Shown one piece after another: positions 9,039 through 18,829 of a stretch of DNA of 64,000 nt. This DNA is from Bacteroidales bacterium (GTDB lineage Bacteria; Bacteroidota; Bacteroidia; Bacteroidales; Rikenellaceae). The translations under genes and the position numbers were made by a program. The notes under the pieces were generated by a model, which saw only the letters and a list, made by a program, of their open reading frames with translations, ran no database searches and was not told the origin of the DNA. The DNA lies in the NCBI GenBank assembly GCA_949419965.1, contig CASPAC010000005.1, forward strand, positions 6,224-70,223, in the 5' to 3' direction. Every line of letters starts with the position of its first letter. Within the stretch, counting starts at the first letter, position 1.

Positions 9039-9734
9039 ATGAAGAAGATCGTGGTTTTCAGCGGTGCGGGTGTGAGCGCCGACAGCGGCCTGGCGACTTT
9101 CCGCGATGCCGACGGCCTGTGGGCCGAATATCGGATCGAGGATGTCTGCACTCCCGAAGCGCTGGCCCGCAACCGGGCGTTGGTCGTCGGATTCTACAAC
9201 AAGCGCCGCCGCGAAATGCTCGCTGCGGAGCCCAATGCGGGCCATCGGGCTATCGCCGGGCTGGAACGCTGTTTCGATGTTGAGGTGGTGACGCAGAACG
9301 TCGACAATCTCCACGAGCGGGCCGGCTCGTCGCGCGTACTGCACCTTCACGGTGAACTTACGTGCCTGCGCTCGGAGCGCGATCCGGAGTCGGTCGTGCC
9401 CTTGGAGAGGTGGGAGCAACCGCTCGATGCCCGCGCGGACGACGGAGCGCTGCTGCGTCCGCACATCGTCTTCTTCGGCGAGGCGGTGCCGATGTTCGAC
9501 CGTGCGTCGCGCGTGGCCGCCGGAGCCGACATCATGGTGGTGGTCGGCACGTCGCTGGCGGTCTATCCGGCGGCTTCGCTGGTGCGCTTCGTGCGGCCCG
9601 ACATTCCGATTTTCGTGGTCGATCCGGGTACGCCCGATACTTCGTGGATCCGCAATCCGCTGACCTTGGTCCGCAAGCGGGCCGCCGAGGGCATGCCCGA
9701 ACTGGCCGATCTGTTGTTGAAAGAATTTGTTTAG
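9039..9734 (+). CDS. NAD-dependent protein deacylase, SIR2 family (class III-like)
   Basis: 231 residues. Sirtuins remove acyl groups from lysines using NAD+. Visible motifs: GAGVSADSGLATFRD (residues 9-23, NAD binding), TQNVDNLHERAG (85-96) and HLHGEL with catalytic His104; then GTSLAVYPAA. Tyr53 and Arg56 (FYNKR) match the Tyr/Arg pair that in E. coli CobB and SIRT5 selects succinyl-lysine, so desuccinylase activity is likely. The small zinc module normally inserted after HGEL is reduced: only one cysteine (109) follows, so no four-cysteine zinc site can form. The start is fixed by the promoter 22 nt upstream. A TRIC-like gene follows after 3 nt, so the two are co-transcribed. Confidence 0.9.
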   Translation: MKKIVVFSGAGVSADSGLATFRDADGLWAEYRIEDVCTPEALARNRALVVGFYNKRRREMLAAEPNAGHRAIAGLERCFDVEVVTQNVDNLHERAGSSRVLHLHGELTCLRSERDPESVVPLERWEQPLDARADDGALLRPHIVFFGEAVPMFDRASRVAAGADIMVVVGTSLAVYPAASLVRFVRPDIPIFVVDPGTPDTSWIRNPLTLVRKRAAEGMPELADLLLKEFV

Positions 9735-9737
9735 GAT

Positions 9738-10337
9738 ATGACGTTTTTTACCTTTATCGAGATTCTGGGTACGCTGGCTTTCGCCATCAGCGGCATCCGC
9801 CTGGCTTCGGCCAAGCGCTTCGACTGGTTCGGAGCCTACGTGGTGGGCTTCACCACGGCCATCGGCGGCGGTACGGTGCGCGACCTGATGCTGTCGCTCA
9901 CGCCTTTCTGGATGTTGGACCCGACCTATCTGGTGGTCACGGCCGTAGCGCTGCTCTCCGTCATCGTGTTCGGCCGGTACGTGATCCGGTTCAACAACAC
10001 GTTCTTCATCTTCGATGCCATCGGACTCGGTCTTTTCACGGTCGTGGGCATCGAGAAGACTTTGTCGGCGGGTTTCCCGCTGTGGGTGGGCGTCATCATG
10101 GGGACGATCACGGGTGCTGCCGGCGGTGTGTTGCGCGACATACTGATCAACGAGGAGCCGCTGATCTTCCGCAAGGAGATTTATGCGTTGGCCTGCGTCT
10201 TCGGAGGCCTGGTTTTCTGGTTGTGCCAGTTGATCGGTCTGGGTGTCGGTGCCACGGAGGTCGCCACCGCATCAAGCGTCATCCTTGCGCGCATCGTGGC
10301 CGTGCACTACGGTCTGAAGTTGCCGATTCTGAAGTAG
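9738..10337 (+). CDS. TRIC-like/YicG (UPF0126) membrane protein
   Basis: 199 residues, almost entirely hydrophobic with about seven membrane spans and an internal repeat: each half carries a glycine-rich loop followed by Arg-Asp (IGGGTVRD near residue 39; GAAGGVLRD near residue 133). This doubled GGG-RD pattern is that of prokaryotic TRIC cation channels and the older UPF0126/YicG family (inner membrane). Substrate is unproven; K+ conduction or glycine-related transport has been proposed for relatives. It begins 3 nt after the sirtuin gene and ends before a strong two-way terminator. Confidence 0.85.
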   Translation: MTFFTFIEILGTLAFAISGIRLASAKRFDWFGAYVVGFTTAIGGGTVRDLMLSLTPFWMLDPTYLVVTAVALLSVIVFGRYVIRFNNTFFIFDAIGLGLFTVVGIEKTLSAGFPLWVGVIMGTITGAAGGVLRDILINEEPLIFRKEIYALACVFGGLVFWLCQLIGLGVGATEVATASSVILARIVAVHYGLKLPILK

Positions 10338-10368
10338 CCGGCCGGCTGTATTGATTCCCCAAAACAAC

Positions 10369-10409
10369 GATTCGGCCCATGCGAAGCAATACTTCGCATG
10401 GGCCGAATC
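10369..10409. terminator. two-way terminator between TRIC-like gene and meaB
   Basis: An 18-bp perfect stem (10369-10386 with 10392-10409) with a 5-nt loop has T-rich sequence after it on the plus strand (ATTTTGTT) and A-rich sequence before it, so it can stop both converging operons. Confidence 0.85.
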
Positions 10410-10422
10410 ATTTTGTTGGCAC

Positions 10423-11547
10423 TTAGTCTTTTGTGCCTTCCGAATGGAAGTAAAGGTGCAGCAGCTCCTTGGCGGCGATGAACGAAGAGATGCGGTCGCT
10501 CAGCACGCGTGCTTCGAAGTCGCCGATCCGTGCTTCGACTTCGGGGTTGCGGTAGAACGAGTTGCGCAGCGCTTCGTCGATCGATTCGTACATCCAGTAT
10601 TTGTTCTGAGCATTGCGGTGCTGCTTGAAATAACCGTTCTTAACGATGTGGTCCAGAAACTCTTCCACTCCTTCCCACACCTCGGTCAGACCGCTTCGCT
10701 CTACGGACGAACACGTGTAGACCTTGGGGCGCCGGCCCGATTCGGGTATGGGGAAGAGCCGCAGGGCGCTCTGGAACTGCGTGCGGGCCAGTTCGGCCTT
10801 GTGTACGTTCTCGCCGTCGGCTTTGGTGATGACCATCAGGTCGGCCATCTCCATGATGCCCCGCTTGATGCCCTGCAGCTCGTCGCCGGCGCCCGAAATC
10901 TGCAGCAGCATGAAGAGGTCGACCATCGAGTGGACGGCCGTTTCGGACTGTCCGACTCCGACGGTTTCGATGAAGACGACGTCGAATCCGGCGGCTTCGC
11001 ACAGCACGATGGTCTCGCGCGTCTTGCGCGCCACGCCGCCCAGCGAGCCGGCCGACGGCGAAGGGCGGATGAAGACGTCGGGATTGTGGCAGATGCTCTC
11101 CATGCGGGTCTTGTCGCCGAGAATCGAACCGCCGCTCCGCTCCGACGAGGGGTCGATGGCCAGCACGGCGAGCCGGTGGCCCAGCGAGACCACCGTATTG
11201 CCTATGGCTTCGATGAAGGTGGATTTGCCGGCTCCCGGTACGCCCGTTATGCCGATGCGCACGGATTTGCCGGCATGGGGCAGGCACCGCTCGATGATCT
11301 CCTGCGCCTGGGCGTAGTGGTCGGGATTGCTCGACTCGATGAGCGTGATGGCCTGCGAGAGGGTGGTGATGTTGCCGGCGAGGATTCCTTCGACATATTC
11401 TTCGGTGGTGAGGCTGCGTTTCCTGCGTCGGGTGAAATAGGGATTGACGATGGGTTGTTCGTCGACGCCCTGCGCCACGTTGAGCGCCGTGTCGCGGTGG
11501 GCGGCGGCGTACTCCTTTTCGTAGTGGTCGATCTTGGTGGATGACAT
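10423..11547 (-). CDS. meaB: methylmalonyl-CoA mutase-associated GTPase MeaB
   Basis: 374 residues from the ATG at 11547. MeaB is a G3E-type GTPase that loads and protects the B12 cofactor of methylmalonyl-CoA mutase. Seen: Walker A GVPGAGKST (residues 102-110), the DPSSERSGGSILGDKTRM stretch (switch region, typical of MeaB/ArgK), FIETVGVGQSE (Walker B/switch II) and ITKADGEN as the base-recognition motif. The start is preferred over longer frames because it follows the upstream gene by 8 nt and begins the conserved region. It is second in a minus-strand operon with a redoxin-fold gene and 3 kb from the mce-mmd cluster; the mutase genes are outside the window. Confidence 0.93.
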   Translation of the reverse strand: MSSTKIDHYEKEYAAAHRDTALNVAQGVDEQPIVNPYFTRRRKRSLTTEEYVEGILAGNITTLSQAITLIESSNPDHYAQAQEIIERCLPHAGKSVRIGITGVPGAGKSTFIEAIGNTVVSLGHRLAVLAIDPSSERSGGSILGDKTRMESICHNPDVFIRPSPSAGSLGGVARKTRETIVLCEAAGFDVVFIETVGVGQSETAVHSMVDLFMLLQISGAGDELQGIKRGIMEMADLMVITKADGENVHKAELARTQFQSALRLFPIPESGRRPKVYTCSSVERSGLTEVWEGVEEFLDHIVKNGYFKQHRNAQNKYWMYESIDEALRNSFYRNPEVEARIGDFEARVLSDRISSFIAAKELLHLYFHSEGTKD

Positions 11548-11555
11548 CGCGAAAG

Positions 11556-12017
11556 TTATTTGGATCGGTCGATGATTGCGGGGGTGAGTTGCTGGGCGTT
11601 GCCCATCCACAGCGCGCGGTTGCGGGCGCCGAGCAGTACGCCGAACGGCACGTAGGTGACGCCGTAGGCGGCGAAGTTGCGGCCCGTGGGGTCGAATCCC
11701 ACGCCGAGGCGTTCGGAGACGAAGGGCGCGAGCAGGCGGGCGACCTTCTCCTGGGGCTCGTGCACGAGCACGACGATCCGCAGCCGGTCGCCGCATTGCG
11801 CCGAGAGCTTTTGCAGCCGCTCGACGGACGCCAGCGACGATTGGTTGGACGAATGGAAGAATTCGACGTAGGTCAGGGGTGCCGGTGCGGGCTCGCGGCT
11901 GTCGAGCCAGCTCTGAATCCGGAGCTCGGGGGCGCGTTCGTCCAGAGCGATGTTCTGCGCCGAAACGGTCGAGGTTGTCGCCCAAAGGGCGGCGAGTGCA
12001 AGAAGTAATTTTTTCAT
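11556..12017 (-). CDS. secreted redoxin-fold protein lacking the CXXC motif
   Basis: 153 residues with a cleavable signal peptide (MKKLLLALAALWATTSTVSA). The rest has the thioredoxin/TlpA layout: LTYVEFFHSSNQSS where active members have xxWCxxC, then RLRIVVLVHEPQE, and VTYVPFGVLLGARNRALW with the cis-Pro loop (YVPF). The redox cysteines are replaced by Ser/Asn, so a disulfide role is unlikely and a binding or scaffold role in the periplasm is more probable (inference). It starts the operon with meaB (8 nt apart) and has its own promoter. The functional link with MeaB is not evident. Confidence 0.65.
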   Translation of the reverse strand: MKKLLLALAALWATTSTVSAQNIALDERAPELRIQSWLDSREPAPAPLTYVEFFHSSNQSSLASVERLQKLSAQCGDRLRIVVLVHEPQEKVARLLAPFVSERLGVGFDPTGRNFAAYGVTYVPFGVLLGARNRALWMGNAQQLTPAIIDRSK

Positions 12018-12038
12018 GAGCACGAGCCTTTGTTCGAA

Positions 12039-12069
12039 CGAAGGTACGAATAATTTGGGACAAGACCAA
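12039..12069 (-). promoter_or_regulatory. promoter of redoxin-meaB operon
   Basis: On the minus strand TTGG (12066-12069), 19 nt, TACCTTCG (12039-12046); the -7 box differs from TAnnTTTG at one base. It lies 21 nt before the ATG. Confidence 0.5.
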
Positions 12070-12677
12070 TTTTTTTGTGTCCTCTCCCTGCCGATTCCGC
12101 ATTCGGTCTGTCGGCGGGCTGCAGAGCGTAGCCGACGGTGCCCGCCCGCAGGCAGCAGGCTATTTATGGGTCTCTGCGGTCTGTGCGGTTCCGGGGGCCT
12201 CCCGGAACCGCAGAGGGGCATTTCGCGGATAGACATATTTTCTGCCAAAACGTTCTCTCGGTTGAACAGCAAACGATGAAAAGTCCCCGTTTCGTATCAT
12301 CATCGGGCGGGATATGCCGGTGCTGCACGGCTTAATTTTGCATTCATCTTTCGGGGTTTTCAGTCGCAATTCAGCGTTGTTGTGCTTTTGAGAACGTTCG
12401 TGTTGTAATTGCTGCTGTCTCCATTTTGCGGCGTCTCCGGTCTTCCGGACGCCATGTCGGCTGCCCGGTCTGTGTCTGTTTGTTGTGGCCTTACTGCCGG
12501 TGCGGCCCTTTGCGATCGCTGATTGTTGCGCCGGAAGGGCTCCGTCTTTTCCTGTCGCGCGGGCGGCGGGCCGCAGCAGATTCGGCATGCCTTTTCGGAG
12601 CGTTGCGATGCCGTGCGCGGTCCGGAGTCCGCCGCAGAAAAGAGGCTGAAAATAAATGCAAAAAATCGTTGCAAAAA
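12070..12677. other. non-coding stretch with structured repeat module
   Basis: No supportable gene. It holds a 12-bp perfect hairpin (12184-12212) followed directly by a segment (12210-12240) also found before the symporter gene (59914-59944, CAGAGGGGCATT..GCGGATA). The rest, 12300-12660, is unremarkable. Confidence 0.5.
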
Positions 12678-12708
12678 TTGGCATTTCCCGAAGATTCGCC
12701 TATCTTTG
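12678..12708 (+). promoter_or_regulatory. promoter of mce-mmd operon
   Basis: TTGG (12678-12681), 19 nt, TATCTTTG (12701-12708), 79 nt before the mce ATG. Good fit to the Bacteroidetes pattern. Confidence 0.7.
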
Positions 12709-12787
12709 TGTGCGCAAAGGAGCCTCCGCGGCTACGAATCGTAACGAATAGGATCAAAACACAATAAAACTCTTAATTTCTTTTATC

Positions 12788-13198
12788 ATGAAAGTATCTC
12801 ACATCGAGCACTTGGGTATCGCCGTGAAGAGCCTCGACGAAGCGATTCCCTACTGGGAGGGCGTATTGGGTCTGAAGTGCTACGCCATCGAGGAAGTGGC
12901 CGACCAGAAGGTCCGCACGGCCTTCTTCATGCTGGGCCAGACGAAGATCGAACTGCTGGAGCCTACTTCCGAAGAGTCGACCATCGCCAAGTATATCGAG
13001 AACCGCGGCGTGGGCATCCACCACATGGCCCTGGCCTGCGAGAACATCGAGGAGCAGCTGGCCGATGCCGAAGCCAAGGGTATCCGTCTGATCGACAAGA
13101 CCCCGCGCAAGGGCGCCGAGGGCATGACGATCGCTTTCCTGCACCCCAAGTCGACGCAGGGCATTCTGACGGAGTTGTGCGAGAACAAGAACAAATAA
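12788..13198 (+). CDS. mce: methylmalonyl-CoA epimerase
   Basis: 136 residues, the usual length. The enzyme interconverts (R)- and (S)-methylmalonyl-CoA, linking the B12 mutase to the decarboxylase. It is a glyoxalase/VOC fold with two beta-alpha-beta-beta-beta halves; metal ligands of the family are seen as His8 (EHLGIAV), His79 (GIHHMAL) and Glu129 (ILTELCE). It is the first gene of the operon with the Na+-pumping decarboxylase, 13 nt before mmdA, and carries its own promoter. Cytoplasmic. Confidence 0.95.
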   Translation: MKVSHIEHLGIAVKSLDEAIPYWEGVLGLKCYAIEEVADQKVRTAFFMLGQTKIELLEPTSEESTIAKYIENRGVGIHHMALACENIEEQLADAEAKGIRLIDKTPRKGAEGMTIAFLHPKSTQGILTELCENKNK

Positions 13199-13211
13199 TC
13201 GGGACAGAACC

Positions 13212-14777
<1,566 letters not shown>

Positions 14778-14792
14778 TCCAACCCTACGACC

Positions 14793-15152
14793 ATGAAAAT
14801 GTTGATAGCAACGGACTGGGGCTGGTCCGAAATGTTGTGGGTGGCGCTGATCAGTATCTGCCTGGTCTTCTTCGTCCTGGTGCTGTTGGTGGGCGTCATG
14901 AAACTTTTCGGTTGCGTCTTCACGGCCCGGCAGGCCGCCGAACGACCGGCCGCCGCCGCTACGGGGCGGGTCGTCGTCCAGGGACAGTTGCACGAGGAGG
15001 AGATCGCGGCCATCGCCACGGCGCTCAATATCTATTGCAGCGCCATGCACGACCGCGAGTCGGAGGTGCTGACCATTCTGAGCATCAAGCGCGCCTACTC
15101 GCCCTGGAATTCGAAAATCCACGGTTTAACCCAGATGCCTGACCGAAAATAG
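14793..15152 (+). CDS. mmdD: decarboxylase gamma/delta subunit, OadG family
   Basis: 119 residues: one N-terminal membrane span (MLWVALISICLVFFVLVLLV), then a charged linker and a short cytoplasmic tail ending in PWNSKIHGLTQMPDRK. OadG/MmdD proteins hold the carboxyltransferase and the membrane pump together. Low conservation is normal; family is assigned from the single span, size and position between mmdA and mmdC. Confidence 0.85.
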   Translation: MKMLIATDWGWSEMLWVALISICLVFFVLVLLVGVMKLFGCVFTARQAAERPAAAATGRVVVQGQLHEEEIAAIATALNIYCSAMHDRESEVLTILSIKRAYSPWNSKIHGLTQMPDRK

Positions 15153-15161
15153 CTTAAAATC

Positions 15162-15623
15162 ATGAAAGATTATTCATTGAAAATCAACGGACAGAATTAT
15201 AACGTGCAGATCGACGAGGTCAACGAGACTTCCACGATGGCGCATGTGACCGTCAACGGTACGCCTTACGAGGTGGAGATCGCCGGCGCTTCGGCGGCCT
15301 CCTCGTCCAAGCCCCAGGTGGCTCCCGCTCCCCGCGAGGCCAACAGCGGCATGATCACGCCCACGACGGCGGCTCCCGCACCGCGTATCGCGCCTTCCGC
15401 TCCTTCGGCCGGTTCGGCCATCAAGTGCCCGCTGCCGGGCACGGTGCTGGCCGTCAAGGTGGCCGTGGGCGATAGCGTGACGGCCGGACAGACGTTGGTG
15501 GTCCTCGAAGCGATGAAGATGGAGAACAACATCGACGCCGACCGCAGCGGTGTGGTCAAGCAGATTTTCGTGCAGCAGGGCGCCACCGTCATGGAGGGCG
15601 ACAACTTAATCGTCATCGAGTAG
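15162..15623 (+). CDS. mmdC: biotin carboxyl carrier subunit of methylmalonyl-CoA decarboxylase
   Basis: 153 residues. An N-terminal beta-rich part (1-45) is joined by a Pro/Ala-rich flexible linker (about 46-85) to a C-terminal biotinyl domain (87-153) with the attachment motif EAMKMEN; Lys119 is the predicted biotin site. It shuttles CO2 from MmdA to the membrane pump MmdB. It begins 9 nt after mmdD and ends 4 nt before mmdB. Confidence 0.93.
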   Translation: MKDYSLKINGQNYNVQIDEVNETSTMAHVTVNGTPYEVEIAGASAASSSKPQVAPAPREANSGMITPTTAAPAPRIAPSAPSAGSAIKCPLPGTVLAVKVAVGDSVTAGQTLVVLEAMKMENNIDADRSGVVKQIFVQQGATVMEGDNLIVIE

Positions 15624-15627
15624 CCTT

Positions 15628-16839
15628 ATGTGGAATCTGTTGACCGCAGGCTCCGATTTCGTGTCGGACAGTCTGCTCAAGTTCGCCGAATCGACCGGCG
15701 TCGCCGGCTTCTTCACCCAGATGGGGTGGGGCAGCCTGGCCATGATCGGCGTCGCATTCTTCCTGATGTACCTGGCCATCCGGCACAAGTTCGAACCGCT
15801 GCTGCTCTTCACCATCGCGTTCGGCATGCTGCTCACCAACCTGCCCGGTGCGAACCTCTACCATACGGAGCTCTTCGCCGGCGGACATGTCCATTGGGAC
15901 ATCTTCGTGGCCAATGCCGGTTTGCTCGACTACCTCTATCTGGGTGTCAAGCTGGGCATCTATCCCTGCCTGATCTTCGTGGGCGTGGGCGCCATGACCG
16001 ATTTCGGTCCGTTGATCGCCAACCCCAAAAGTTTCTTGCTGGGAGCTGCCGCCCAGATCGGTATCTTCGCCACGTTCCTCGGTGCCTATGCACTGGGCTT
16101 CACGCCGACCCAGGCCGGTTCGATCGGCATCATCGGCGGCGCCGACGGTCCTACGGCCATCTACCTCACGTCGATGCTCTCGCCCGAGTTGCTGGGCCCC
16201 ATCGCCGTGGCCGCCTATTCCTATATGGCTCTCGTGCCGGTCATCCAGCCGCCCATCATGCGGTTGCTGACCACCGAGAAGGAGCGCAAGATCAAGATGC
16301 AGACGCTGCGCCCCGTCTCCAAGCTGGAGCGCATCCTCTTTCCGCTCGTCATCGCCGTGATCATTTCGTTGCTCCTGCCGAGCGCCGCTCCGTTGATCGG
16401 CTGTCTGATGCTGGGCAACCTCATGAAGGAGTGCGGCGTGGTGGACCGTCTGAGCAAGACCGTGCAGAATGAGTTGATGAACATCGTGGTCATCTTCCTG
16501 GGTCTGACGGTCGGCGCTACGGCTACGGCCGAGGCTTTCTTGAATTTCAAGACGTTGGGAATCCTCGTGCTGGGCGTCGTCGCTTTCTGCATGGGTACCG
16601 CCGGCGGTCTGTTGCTGGCCAAATTGATGAACTGCTTCTGCAAGGAGGGCAACAAGATCAATCCGTTGATCGGTTCGGCCGGCGTTTCGGCCGTGCCGAT
16701 GGCCGCCCGCGTCTCGCAGACCGAGGGTCAGAAAGCCGATCCATCGAATTACCTGCTGATGCACGCTATGGGCCCCAATGTGGCCGGTGTCGTGGGTTCG
16801 GCCGTGGCCGCGGGCATTCTGCTTTCGTTCCTGGGTTAG
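15628..16839 (+). CDS. mmdB: Na+-translocating decarboxylase beta subunit (membrane pump)
   Basis: 403 residues with about nine or more membrane spans. OadB/MmdB decarboxylates carboxybiotin and exports Na+. The family motif [14 protein letters not shown] (near residues 169-182), whose Asp is essential for Na+ passage, is present, as is [16 protein letters not shown] in the C-terminal half. Last gene of the operon; a clean terminator follows 20 nt later. Confidence 0.95.
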   Translation: MWNLLTAGSDFVSDSLLKFAESTGVAGFFTQMGWGSLAMIGVAFFLMYLAIRHKFEPLLLFTIAFGMLLTNLPGANLYHTELFAGGHVHWDIFVANAGLLDYLYLGVKLGIYPCLIFVGVGAMTDFGPLIANPKSFLLGAAAQIGIFATFLGAYALGFTPTQAGSIGIIGGADGPTAIYLTSMLSPELLGPIAVAAYSYMALVPVIQPPIMRLLTTEKERKIKMQTLRPVSKLERILFPLVIAVIISLLLPSAAPLIGCLMLGNLMKECGVVDRLSKTVQNELMNIVVIFLGLTVGATATAEAFLNFKTLGILVLGVVAFCMGTAGGLLLAKLMNCFCKEGNKINPLIGSAGVSAVPMAARVSQTEGQKADPSNYLLMHAMGPNVAGVVGSAVAAGILLSFLG

Positions 16840-16858
16840 AAGAACCCCAAAATATGGA

Positions 16859-16895
16859 AAAGAGCCGGAATAGCTTCCGGCTCTTTTCGTTTTCG
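16859..16895 (+). terminator. terminator of mce-mmd operon
   Basis: A 12-bp stem (16859-16870 with 16875-16886) with loop TAGC begins 20 nt after the mmdB stop and runs into TTTTCGTTTTC. Confidence 0.8.
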
Positions 16896-16944
16896 CCCGG
16901 TTCTTCGTGTCGTCGGACCGGGCGCAGGGTCCGGGAAAGCGGCC

Positions 16945-18000
16945 CCGGCAGATGCTGGACGCAGCGCACGGCGCGTGCGTAAGCGCGACTGCCCCCGTAC
17001 AGCGGGTCGACAAAGCCGGCATTGAACCACAGACAACCCACGTAGATGCTGCCGGTGGCGTAGGACGACGACGAGTAGCAGTCGCCATTGGCGCCGACAG
17101 CGTTCAAGGCTCCGTCCGTACGGTCGCGGACGCCCGCAGCAGGAGCCTGTGGCAATCGCTGGGATGAATGCAGCGGAGAGGGAACAAAACAATTCAGAAT
17201 GCAAAATTCACAATTAATGGATTCTCTTCGAGAGTTCGATTCCAGCGTTGTCATTCTGAGGAGCAGAGCGACGAAGAATCCGTATTCGTGTTTTTTCACG
17301 GTTCCCGCCTTTCAGGCGTGCGGGCCGCAGCCTCCCCCGGCGGAGGCCCGCAAACATCCGGCTGGCACCGGGCGTGCCCCACAGCTGCGTCCGAATCCCC
17401 GACAGACTTACTTTGTCATTCTGAGCGAAGCGAAGAATCTTTTCCCTTGCGAACCAAAGGCCGCGTGCGGACTATGCCTCGCAAGGAGGAGAACGACAAA
17501 CGAAGTGCAGTCAAACATCTGTATCGTCAGCATACAGATTCTTCGTCGCTCTGCTCCTCAGAATGACAAACTACTGAATTGTTCGCAAGCTCCGCAGCAG
17601 ACTGGAATGTACAGCTGGCGGCAACGCTCTTGGGAAAGAGGAATCGTTGTCGATCGGCTGGCAAAGGTCCGAATCGCGAATCTCCCGCTTTAGCCGGGCG
17701 AACCGAAGCCCCGCTCCGCGGGAGGCTCTCAAAACTCGCCCCGCCGGCTTCGGCACGAGACATCATGGCTGCCTGGCGAACCCGGACCTTCATAAAAAAC
17801 GGACTCGGATGCGGTTCGCGCAATTCATCGGATCACTAAAACGCAGCACAAATAAACGGCGCAAAACAACCGCAAACAACGAACTCCTTTACCCTCCTGT
17901 GTTAGCGCCTCCAGCGGATTGCTGAATCTGCCGCCTCTCTGACAGAAGCCTTAACCCCTGTCACTCCGGGTCGGAAGTTGCCGCTGCGAAGATAGCGAAT
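16945..18000 (-). repeat. composite intergenic repeat, copy A
   Basis: About 1.05 kb lying between mmdB and the DUF3592-like gene. Read on the minus strand its end is the PAAG...VRCVQ cassette. The middle has short inverted CATTCTGAGGAGCAGAGCGACGAAGAATC-type modules at 17250-17280, 17415-17440 and (inverted) 17537-17567 and a GCGGGCC..GGCCCGC module. The far end is the segment CTGTCACTCCGGGT (near 17960-17975). Copies B and C have the same order. Open frames inside are translations of repeats (the CHSEEQSDEES type) and I do not count them as genes. Confidence 0.75.
16955..17143 (-). pseudogene. orphan variable-domain cassette, copy A (FISUMP/DUF1566-like C-terminus)
   Basis: 63 codons on the minus strand encode PAAGVRDRTDGALNAVG, then SSSSYATGSIYVG and a final ARAVRCVQ. 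This is the C-terminal domain of many Bacteroidetes surface lipoproteins and of known diversity-generating-retroelement targets. There is no N-terminal domain and no stop codon directly after VRCVQ, so it is a fragment and not a complete gene. The 45 nt before it are identical to copies B and C. Confidence 0.6.
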
Positions 18001-18133
18001 CCGATTCATATCGGACGAATTCGCCGGGTCGGAAATTCGCGAAACTGCGTTTTCAACGGGCGGAATCCGATCAAGACGGAGCAATGACCGCTCAAAAAAT
18101 CTATGGAACGGAACAATCAACGGGGAAAAGAGG

Positions 18134-18141
18134 TACATTTG
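18134..18141 (+). promoter_or_regulatory. -7 box before DUF3592-like gene
   Basis: TACATTTG matches TAnnTTTG and lies 20 nt before the ATG at 18162; no good -33 box is seen at the right distance. Confidence 0.4.
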
Positions 18142-18161
18142 CCCCGAAAAACAGCAATGCG

Positions 18162-18566
18162 ATGAATTGGAACCGTTTGAAAATTTGGCTGATTGCGGGT
18201 TGCGTTCTCGTCTTCCTGCTTTACCTGGGCCATGCGATCTGGCTGAACCACCGTTTCGAGAAGGACGGGGTAGCAGCCATGGGCATTGTGACCCGGGTCT
18301 ATTCGAAGATCGAGAGCCATTCAGAGCGCGGGTCGAGCTACCGTACGCAGCGACGTGTCAAACGCAAGATTTACTACCTGGATTATCGTTTCACGGTCGG
18401 CGGCCGCGATTTTGCGCGTTCCCAGCGGCTGGGTCGCGATCCCGAGGCTATCCGCAAAGGCGATTCGATTCTGATTTGTTATCTGCCCGACAATCCGGAG
18501 CGCAGCCGTCTGGCTTTCGACGAGGAGGGCGAGCATATCGTGAAGCGGAACGGACGCCCGCATTGA
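18162..18566 (+). CDS. small DUF3592-like membrane-anchored protein
   Basis: 134 residues from the ATG at 18162, chosen because a TACATTTG box lies 20 nt upstream and because the longer frame begins in repeat DNA. One N-terminal membrane span (IWLIAGCVLVFLLYLGHAIWL) is followed by a soluble beta-rich part: AAMGIVTRVYSK, KIYYLDYRFTVGGRDFA, and KGDSILICYLPDNPERSRL. That strand order (GxVxxv ... v.YrFtvgg ... G....v.YlP.nP..) is that of DUF3592 proteins. The function is unknown. It stands alone between repeat copy A and rplM. Confidence 0.7.
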   Translation: MNWNRLKIWLIAGCVLVFLLYLGHAIWLNHRFEKDGVAAMGIVTRVYSKIESHSERGSSYRTQRRVKRKIYYLDYRFTVGGRDFARSQRLGRDPEAIRKGDSILICYLPDNPERSRLAFDEEGEHIVKRNGRPH

Positions 18567-18742
18567 GACCCGGAACCTGTTTCCGGCGGGGTGCGATGTT
18601 TTTTTCGATTTTCGCTTGACCGCTTCCCTGAATTCCGGAGTTTTTATGTCGGCAAACGTCCGAATCGGGTAGCCGGAGCCTGTCCGATCCTCCTGCCGGA
18701 GTCGCTTTTTTGCATCCGAAGTCTTAATTTTTCATCCGGCGG

Positions 18743-18773
18743 TTTGCCGGGTGGATTTTTTTTCGTACCTTTG
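18743..18773 (+). promoter_or_regulatory. promoter of rplM-rpsI
   Basis: TTTG (18743-18746), 19 nt, TACCTTTG (18766-18773): exact pattern match, 56 nt before the GTG start. Confidence 0.75.
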
Positions 18774-18829
18774 CGCACCCGCGAAGTGCGGGAAACGGAT
18801 TACAAACAAGTTAAACTAAACGTAAAACA

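Noticed and set aside
12426..12767. 113-codon frame before mce
   Set aside because: It covers the mce promoter boxes and has no conserved features.
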